Shown: in pieces, positions 31,448 to 36,075 of the stretch
How positions within the stretch are numbered: the first letter of the stretch is position 1
Layout of the letters: each line of letters opens with the position of its first letter
Made by a program: the position numbers and the translations under genes
DNA from: Rhodobacterales bacterium
Lineage (GTDB): Bacteria > Pseudomonadota > Alphaproteobacteria > Rhodobacterales > Rhodobacteraceae
Direction of reading: 5' to 3'
Length of the DNA stretch: 36,075 nucleotides
Assembly (NCBI GenBank): GCA_021155205.1
Contig: JAJNPS010000042.1
Span: 1-36,075, forward strand
Notes under the pieces: generated by a model
What the model was told of the DNA's origin: nothing
Databases searched by the model: none
The model's input: the letters and a program-made list of their open reading frames with translations, nothing else

Positions 31448-32457
31448 GGCCCGGCCTCCACCACCGCAGTCTCGCCGATGATCTCTGTTCTGAGCGCCCG
31501 CAAGGTGTCCTGCAGCCCCTGCCCCGACACACCGGAAATCACATGCACCGGCCCGCCGCTGGCCTTTTCCAGCGCCTTGCGCCGGGTCGCGATTGTGGAC
31601 TTGTCCAGTGCATCGCACTTGTTCAGCGCCACGATCCGCGCCTTGTCGCCCAGGATATCGGAATAGGCCTCAAGCTCGGTCACGATGGTCCGGTAATCCT
31701 TGGTGATGGTACTGGAGGTGCCATCGACCAGATGCAGCAGAACCTTGCAGCGTTCGACATGCGCGAGGAACTGGATGCCGAGGCCCCGCCCCTCATGCGC
31801 GCCCTCGATCAGGCCGGGAATGTCCGCCATCACAAACTCTGCCCCGTCGATGCCGACCACGCCAAGGTTCGGGACCAGCGTGGTGAACGGGTAATCCGCG
31901 ATCTTGGGCCGGGCGTTCGACACCGCCGCGAGGAAGGTCGATTTGCCCGCATTCGGCAGCCCCACCAGCCCGGCATCGGCGATCAGCTTCAGCCGCAGCC
32001 AGATCGTGCGCTCAACGCCTTCCTGCCCCGGATTGGCGCGGGCGGGCGCGCGGTTGGTCGAGGACTTGAACCGCAGGTTGCCCCAGCCGCCATTGCCGCC
32101 ATGGGCAAGCTCGACCTTGTCGCCGGGACTGATCAGGTCGGCAAGAACGGTTTCCTCGTCCTCGTCAAGGATTTCAGTCCCCAGCGGCACCTTCATGATG
32201 ATGTCGTCGCCCGACTTGCCGGTCCGCTGCGCACCCATGCCCGGCTGGCCGGACTTGGCAAAGAAATGCTGCTGATAGCGATAGTCGATCAGCGTGTTCA
32301 GTCCCTCGACCGCGACCGCCCAGACCGACCCGCCATTGCCGCCGTCGCCGCCATCCGGGCCGCCGAATTCGACGAACTTCTCGCGCCGGAACGACACACA
32401 GCCCGATCCGCCGCCGCCAGAGCGGATGTAGACTTTGGCAAGGTCGAGGAATTTCAT
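31435..32457 (-). CDS. obgE: GTPase Obg/CgtA
   Basis: This essential ribosome-associated GTPase acts in large-subunit assembly and stress control. The 340-residue product has the glycine-rich Obg domain (GGGGSGCVSFRREKFVEFGGPDGGDGG, about 14-40), then the G domain with GLPNAGKST (G1), DIPG (G3) and NKCD (G4). The C-terminal extension is short, as in alphaproteobacteria. ATG 32457 is clear. proB begins within its last codons. It is downstream of two acetyltransferase genes and the rplU-rpmA pair on the same strand. Confidence 0.96.
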   Translation of the reverse strand: MKFLDLAKVYIRSGGGGSGCVSFRREKFVEFGGPDGGDGGNGGSVWAVAVEGLNTLIDYRYQQHFFAKSGQPGMGAQRTGKSGDDIIMKVPLGTEILDEDEETVLADLISPGDKVELAHGGNGGWGNLRFKSSTNRAPARANPGQEGVERTIWLRLKLIADAGLVGLPNAGKSTFLAAVSNARPKIADYPFTTLVPNLGVVGIDGAEFVMADIPGLIEGAHEGRGLGIQFLAHVERCKVLLHLVDGTSSTITKDYRTIVTELEAYSDILGDKARIVALNKCDALDKSTIATRRKALEKASGGPVHVISGVSGQGLQDTLRALRTEIIGETAVVEAGPWQP

Positions 32458-32514
32458 CGCAAGCGGGCTTTCATCAGGGGTGGCATTAGGCGATAGCCCC
32501 GGATGGCGCGGGGT

Positions 32515-33039
32515 TCAAGAGTCGGAAGGCGCGTCCGGTTGCGGTCGGTCGTCCAGACGCAGTTCCAGAAAGACCAGATTGACCCATTTGCCGAATTTCT
32601 GGCCCGCCTCGTGCAACACACCCGTCGCGCGGAACCCCAGCGCCTGATGCAATCGCATCGAGGCGGTGTTGTCATCATGGACAGCCGCGATCATCACATG
32701 CTTGCCGCAAGCCCGCGCGCGGTCGATCAGCGCCGTCATCAGGGCGCGGGCGATGCCCCGACCCTGTGCCTCGGGGATCACGTAGATCGAGTTTTCCACC
32801 GTCGCGCGAAACCCGTCCTGCACGCGGAAATCGCCAAAGCTGGCATAGCCCGAGACAACCCCGCCATTTTCGGCGACGAGGATCGGATAGCCCTGCCCCG
32901 CGCGTGCCTGAAACCAGGCACGGCGGTTCTCCACATCCACCACATCATCATTCCAGATCGCCGTCGTATGGAGAAGGGCGTGGTTGTAGATGTCGCGCAG
33001 GGCGGGCAGGTCGGCTTCGGCGGCATCGCGAATGATCAT
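32515..33039 (-). CDS. GNAT N-acetyltransferase, phosphinothricin acetyltransferase (Pat)-like
   Basis: The 174-residue protein follows the Pat pattern closely: MIIRDAAEADLPALRDIYNHALLHTTAIW, then GYASFGDFR, ENSIYVIPEAQGRGIARALM (acetyl-CoA loop) and LHEAGQKFGKWVNLVFLEL. Members acetylate phosphinothricin, methionine sulfone or related amines; the natural substrate here is unknown. It starts five bases after the stop of the upstream acetyltransferase gene, and obgE follows after 57 bp. Confidence 0.87.
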   Translation of the reverse strand: MIIRDAAEADLPALRDIYNHALLHTTAIWNDDVVDVENRRAWFQARAGQGYPILVAENGGVVSGYASFGDFRVQDGFRATVENSIYVIPEAQGRGIARALMTALIDRARACGKHVMIAAVHDDNTASMRLHQALGFRATGVLHEAGQKFGKWVNLVFLELRLDDRPQPDAPSDS

Positions 33040-33044
33040 CGCCC

Positions 33045-33590
33045 TCAGTCCAGCTTGCGCAGATAGGTCCAGGTCTGGACCCTTGCGCCGCGGGCGACCG
33101 AAAAGGTTTCGGCGTCGCCAAGATACTGGAACCCCGCATTGGTAAGGACGCGCGCGGACCCCGGATTGTCCTGAAACACCTCGGCAAAGATCGTGCGATT
33201 GGCCAGGGGGTTCGCCTCCACCAGCGCGCGCACGGCCTCGGAGGCGATGCCGGTGTTCCAGCAGGCAGGTGCCACCCAATAGCCGATCTCGGACTGGCCA
33301 AGGTCAACCGGTTTCAGGCTGATCACGCCCAGAACCTCGGACAGGCCGGTAGAAGACCCGTCCATGACCCAGATCGACCCTTTGGTCTCACCCTTCATCG
33401 CGCGTTCCACGAACGCCTCGGCGGCACCCGGCGGCAGCGGATGCGGGATCGACCGCGTCGCCTCGGCCACGCGCCGGTCGCCGGCATACATCGCGCAAAG
33501 CCCCGCATCCGACCGGCGCATCGGGCGCAGCACGAAACGACCTGCGGCAATCTCGCCGGGTCTGGTGGATGCGATCACGTCCGGTACCAT
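33045..33590 (-). CDS. GNAT N-acetyltransferase, RimJ/RimL-like
   Basis: The 181-residue protein has the RimJ-type layout: ETDRLVLRP-like AAGRFVLRPMRRSDA near residue 15, then EIGYWVAPACWNTGIASEAVRALVE (acetyl-CoA site) and ENPGSARVLTNAGF-like DNPGSARVLTNAGFQYLG. RimJ-type enzymes acetylate N-terminal residues of ribosomal proteins or free metabolites. Its place between rpmA and obgE makes a ribosomal target attractive but unproven. ATG 33590 follows GGGAGAAATGGG. Confidence 0.85.
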   Translation of the reverse strand: MVPDVIASTRPGEIAAGRFVLRPMRRSDAGLCAMYAGDRRVAEATRSIPHPLPPGAAEAFVERAMKGETKGSIWVMDGSSTGLSEVLGVISLKPVDLGQSEIGYWVAPACWNTGIASEAVRALVEANPLANRTIFAEVFQDNPGSARVLTNAGFQYLGDAETFSVARGARVQTWTYLRKLD

Positions 33591-33807
33591 CCCATTTCTC
33601 CCGCAGGGCTGCAGTTCCGCTGCCTGACCCCAACGAACCATTCTCTCGATCCACACCCGACCCCCGCGCCCCCTTGCCCGACATCTCGGGCGGAAATGGG
33701 ACCGAACGGTGAAGCGGTTGGGACCACGCCCGCCATCCCGTCGAAAAGCCAGGGGGACCGGCCTTGCAGCCGATCCCCCATCTACAAGTCGATTGTAAAG
33801 GTTCGGC

Positions 33808-34077
33808 TTATTCCGCGGCTTTCACCATCGGCAGAACAGAGATGAAGGTACGGCCCTTCAGACCCCTCTTGAACGTCACATGCCCCTCGGCGGTGGCAAA
33901 GATGGTGTGATCCACACCCATCCCCACGCCCTGACCGGGAAACCATTTCGTGCCGCGCTGGCGGACGATGATGTTGCCGGGGATCGCAGCCTGACCGCCC
34001 GACAGTTTCACGCCAAGACGGCGACCCGCGCTGTCGCGACCGTTGCGGGACGAACCGCCTGCTTTTTTGTGTGCCAT
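33808..34077 (-). CDS. rpmA: 50S ribosomal protein L27
   Basis: This is an 89-residue component of the large subunit near the peptidyl-transferase centre. It begins MAHKKAGGSSRNGRDSAGRRLGVK and contains IIVRQRGTKWFPGQGVGMGVDHT, the L27 signature. It has no Firmicutes-type cleaved N-terminal extension. It starts six bases after rplU and is co-transcribed with it. No strong intrinsic terminator is seen in the 217 bp after it. Confidence 0.97.
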   Translation of the reverse strand: MAHKKAGGSSRNGRDSAGRRLGVKLSGGQAAIPGNIIVRQRGTKWFPGQGVGMGVDHTIFATAEGHVTFKRGLKGRTFISVLPMVKAAE

Positions 34078-34083
34078 CTGGTG

Positions 34084-34542
34084 TTACTCCGCGACTGCGG
34101 CGGCTTTGGCCGCGCGTTTCGGTTTTGCCGCAGCCACCGGGGCCTCGACCTTTGCGACGCCCACTTCATGGGCCGTGCGACGCGCATCGGCGGTGCCGGT
34201 AGCAGCTGCGATGCCCGATTTCTCGGCGCCCTTGGCCAGAACCTCGGTCACGCGCACCAGCGTCAGTTGCTGGCGGTGGCCTTTGGTGCGCTGGCTGGAA
34301 TGTTTCCGGCGGCGCTTGACGAAATGGATGACCTTTTCGCCCTTGATCTGGTCGATCACCTCGGCCTGCACGGCGGCACCCTTCACGAAGGGCACGCCGA
34401 CCGTCACGGTCTCGCCGCCCACCATCAGGATGTCGTTGAACTGGATCTTGTCTCCAGCATTGGCGGCCAGTTTCTCAATGCGCAGAACGTCACCCGCCTG
34501 CACCTTGTACTGCTTGCCACCGGTCTTGAGGACCGCAAACAT
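34084..34542 (-). CDS. rplU: 50S ribosomal protein L21 with an Ala/Lys-rich C-terminal extension
   Basis: L21 binds 23S rRNA. Residues 1-103 are the standard protein, beginning MFAVLKTGGKQYKVQAGDVL and ending in the KRRRKHSSQRTKGHRQQLT region. A further ~50 residues, rich in Ala, Lys and Val, extend to position 152 (APVAAAKPKRAAKAAAVAE at the end). Such tails occur in alphaproteobacterial L21, but their role is unknown. ATG 34542 is preceded by AAAAGGTAAGAG. A promoter-like pair (TTGACA/GATAAG) lies about 140 bp upstream. Confidence 0.96.
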   Translation of the reverse strand: MFAVLKTGGKQYKVQAGDVLRIEKLAANAGDKIQFNDILMVGGETVTVGVPFVKGAAVQAEVIDQIKGEKVIHFVKRRRKHSSQRTKGHRQQLTLVRVTEVLAKGAEKSGIAAATGTADARRTAHEVGVAKVEAPVAAAKPKRAAKAAAVAE

Positions 34543-34646
34543 GTCTCTTACCTTTTCTTGCTCCGCGCCCTGTGGCCCCCCTACGGGTGTTGGTGGGTTT
34601 CCCCGCCTCGGACTGCGCGCCCTTGGCAGGGCGTCATGAATGAATG

Positions 34647-34675
34647 ATCCGGCGGGACTCGCACCCTCGCCGGAT
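34647..34675 (-). promoter_or_regulatory. Leader hairpin at the 5' end of the predicted rplU-rpmA transcript
   Basis: ATCCGGCG and CGCCGGAT (8 bp, perfect) enclose a 13-base loop. A second small hairpin, GCCCT-GCCA-AGGGC, follows on the minus strand. The hairpin begins almost exactly where transcription from the candidate promoter at 34681-34709 would start. It could stabilise the mRNA or take part in r-protein feedback control; neither is shown. Confidence 0.45.
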
Positions 34676-34680
34676 GCGGG

Positions 34681-34709
34681 CTTATCGGGTCTCGGCGCGC
34701 CCGTGTCAA
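34681..34709 (-). promoter_or_regulatory. Candidate strong promoter of the rplU-rpmA-obgE-pro cluster
   Basis: On the minus strand TTGACA (34709-34704), a perfect -35 box, is followed after 17 bases by GATAAG (34686-34681). It lies about 140 bp before the rplU start and within 70 bp of the end of the DUF2059 gene. Confidence 0.6.
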
Positions 34710-34747
34710 GCCATCGCCGAGCGGCAGGGCCCCCCCGCGTCATCCGG

Positions 34748-35635
34748 TCAGATGTCGTTGCCCTGCATCTGGCGCGCGGCGGCGCGGCCAAGGTCAAACG
34801 ACACCTGCCGGAACGCCTCGTCAAAGGCCGAAAACAGGACTGTGTTCAGCCGCTGCCCGGCAGGGGTCTCGGAAAATGCGATGTAAGCCCCGAGATCCGC
34901 ATCGCTGAGCGGCCGGTAGGCAAGCGCAAGAAAGGTGTTCAGCCACTTTTCGCTGTCCGCCCGCACCTGCGGTTCCTGGTTCCACACATCGCTCAGCATC
35001 TGCTTTTCGGTCAGTTCCTTGCCGAACGCACCTTCGGCAGCCAACCCCTGATAAAATGCAAGGTTCGACGTCATCGCGCCAGCAACATTCATTTCCAGAA
35101 GGTCATTCACCTCGGCAAACCGCCGCAACAGGTCCAGCCTCGGGTCCTTGTTCTCGACCATCCGCTGCGCGGCCAGTTCGGCGGCATCCTTGGTCGCGCT
35201 GTCCAGCATGGCGCGACGGGCCTCAACCTCCAGGGACAGTATTTTCTGGCCCTGCGCTGCGCCAAAGAACGCCTCGACATCCGCAAGCGTGCCGGCATCC
35301 TCGGAATACAGGCGCTGCATCGCCGCCTCGATCCGCCGGCGCAGGGCGTCGGTGTCATAGATCGCCTCAAGCCGGGTGGTCCAGCCCGCCCCGGCATTGC
35401 CGCCCATCATGTCAGCGTTCAGCGTCTTGCCGTAATCCAGCCCCTCCTGGCGCATCACGACCAGCATCTTGTCGATCTGCATGGTCTCGACCAATGCGGA
35501 GATCCGGGCGGGCGTGACGGCAGCGTCAGCGGCCAGACCACCCTCCTGAGACGCCTGCGCCTGGGCGCGGCCCATCGGCAATCCCAGTGCAAGCGCGGCA
35601 GCAATGGCAATCCCGATCAGCATCTGGTTCATCAT
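34748..35635 (-). CDS. Exported DUF2059 protein
   Basis: The 295-residue protein starts MMNQMLIGIAIAAALALGLPM with a signal peptide, probably cut after AQA near residue 28. The mature part is helical. It contains the DUF2059 core near the end: LAYRPLSDADLGAYIAFSETPAGQRLN, the usual Y-x-x-P-E/D-x-x-x-Y-x-x-F-x-x-T/S-P-x-G pattern. A second, weaker copy of that helical repeat may sit near residues 115-150 (YSEDAGTLADVEAFFGAAQGQKI). The family is periplasmic and of unknown function. It is divergent from tRNA-Ser and upstream of rplU on the same strand. Confidence 0.82.
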   Translation of the reverse strand: MMNQMLIGIAIAAALALGLPMGRAQAQASQEGGLAADAAVTPARISALVETMQIDKMLVVMRQEGLDYGKTLNADMMGGNAGAGWTTRLEAIYDTDALRRRIEAAMQRLYSEDAGTLADVEAFFGAAQGQKILSLEVEARRAMLDSATKDAAELAAQRMVENKDPRLDLLRRFAEVNDLLEMNVAGAMTSNLAFYQGLAAEGAFGKELTEKQMLSDVWNQEPQVRADSEKWLNTFLALAYRPLSDADLGAYIAFSETPAGQRLNTVLFSAFDEAFRQVSFDLGRAAARQMQGNDI

Positions 35636-35802
35636 CGGCCCTTTCGCAGAGTTCGCGACCGAGGGTAGTGGCATCCCGCCGCGTTGCCAACACAAAGCAC
35701 CAAACAGTTGCGTGAGCGGGTCGGCTGAACCGCGCTGGCCTTTGCCCTTGCAAGCCGAACCCGACCCCGCTAAACCCCGCCCCCACGACGACCCCAAAGC
35801 GC

Positions 35803-35892
35803 GGAGAGGTGGCAGAGTGGTCGAATGCGGCGGTCTCGAAAACCGTTGTCGGTTTGCGCCGACCCAGGGTTCGAATCCCTGTCTCTCCGCCA
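35803..35892 (+). tRNA. tRNA-Ser (anticodon CGA)
   Basis: The 90-base gene has a long variable arm, as class II tRNAs do (TTGTCGGTTTGCGCCGAC). Acceptor GGAGAGG pairs with TCTCTCC plus discriminator G. The anticodon stem GCGGT/ACCGT carries loop CTCGAAA with anticodon CGA. The T-arm contains GGTTCGAATCC. CCA is encoded (35890-35892). An IS3-family element begins within about 75 bp downstream. Confidence 0.95.
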
Positions 35893-35918
35893 CTTGCCCT
35901 CGCGAAAGCGTTCTCCCG

Positions 35919-35936
35919 ATCCGGCTGCGGCCGGAT
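35919..35936 (+). terminator. Perfect 7-bp hairpin after tRNA-Ser
   Basis: ATCCGGC and GCCGGAT flank a four-base loop TGCG. It lies 27 bases after the tRNA and could terminate or help process its transcript. No T-run follows. Confidence 0.45.
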
Positions 35937-35940
35937 TGGA

Positions 35941-36075
35941 CTTGCCCGACTTTTGTGGAGAGCGTTTAGCTCACTTCCCGGACCTTTCGCTCGAAGGCGA
36001 TGGGGCTTTGGAAGCCGAGCGATGAATGCCGCCTGATGGGGTTATAGAACCCGTCGATGTATCTGGCGACGGCGA
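35941..36075 (-). mobile_element. 3' end of an IS3-family insertion sequence (continues beyond window)
   Basis: The end of an IS3-type transposase gene is present and stops at 35966. The sequence just outside it (GGAGAGCG at 35957-35964 and CTTGCCCGACTTTTGTGGA before it) is where a terminal inverted repeat is expected. The other end is outside the window, so the boundary at about 35941 is approximate. Confidence 0.6.
35966..36075 (-). CDS. IS3-family transposase (OrfB), C-terminal fragment
   Basis: The frame enters from the right edge and ends at TAA (35966-35968). The 35 residues read AVARYIDGFYNPIRRHSSLG, then FQSPIAFERKVREVS. This is the conserved end of IS3-family DDE transposases, where Y-N-x-x-R-x-H-S-x-L-G-x-x-S-P follows the catalytic Glu. 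The DDE residues themselves are outside the window, so intactness is unknown. Confidence 0.85.
   Translation of the reverse strand, partial: AVARYIDGFYNPIRRHSSLGFQSPIAFERKVREVS

Noticed and set aside
34647..34675. tRNA-like T-arm in the rplU leader
   Set aside because: The loop looks superficially like a T-loop, but no acceptor, D or anticodon arms can be drawn around it.
1..36075. CRISPR array, toxin-antitoxin pair, restriction-modification or phage-defence locus
   Set aside because: No regularly spaced repeats were seen by eye, and no reading frame carries motifs of such systems.

Overview
The window looks like chromosomal DNA of an alphaproteobacterium of the Rhodobacteraceae (Rhodobacterales). 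The base composition is GC-rich. It carries gapR and chpT (partners found in alphaproteobacteria), an olsBA ornithine-lipid pair, and the cluster rplU-rpmA-acetyltransferases-obgE-proB-proA that I associate with this group. Both edges are insertion sequences: the tail of an IS5-family element on the left and the tail of an IS3-family transposase on the right.

Layout. 1-1100: IS5 end, a truncated tyrosine integrase and a degenerate AT-rich gap, which together look like the scar of a mobile region. 1098-2776: an acetyltransferase and a zinc alcohol dehydrogenase. 3042-7321: a forward run of an unassigned P-loop protein, metA (with the Glu111 that marks acetyl-CoA use), an alpha/beta hydrolase, PPK2 and a TetR regulator, with several overlaps or short gaps. 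7324-11395 (minus): an unknown membrane-anchored coiled-coil protein, then a PotBCA-type ABC importer core with no binding protein. 11520-13650: a small hypothetical gene, then a MocR-type regulator divergent from a DUF1127 protein across an operator-rich spacer. 13768: tRNA-Thr(TGT). 14018-19947: an orphan FbpB-type iron permease, a sulfotransferase-like protein, gapR, a small membrane protein, dgt divergent from erpA, and an unknown Rossmann-like protein. 20005-26479: xthA, an M32 carboxypeptidase overlapping ctaA, a short SulP transporter without STAS, trmJ and a ThiE-like gene. 26476-28387: olsA/olsB and a DUF3553 gene. 28412-34542: chpT convergent with the proA-proB-obgE-GNAT-GNAT-rpmA-rplU cluster. 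34748 to the end: a DUF2059 exported protein, tRNA-Ser(CGA) and the IS3 tail.

Most of the content is housekeeping: methionine and proline synthesis, heme A, Fe-S assembly, DNA repair, dNTP control, ornithine lipid, ribosome proteins and the CckA-ChpT-CtrA relay. Genes are packed tightly. Four ATGA start/stop overlaps suggest translational coupling. Three convergent pairs have stop codons overlapping or only 2 bp apart. chpT and DUF3553 start only 24 bp apart in opposite directions.

I found no CRISPR array, toxin-antitoxin locus, prophage or defence system. The best leads for undescribed biology are the P-loop protein beside metA, the MocR/DUF1127 divergent unit, the proB-proA spacer with mutually exclusive hairpins, the chpT/DUF3553 head-to-head start region and the unknown protein at 7324-8514. 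All calls come from reading the sequence; no search was run.
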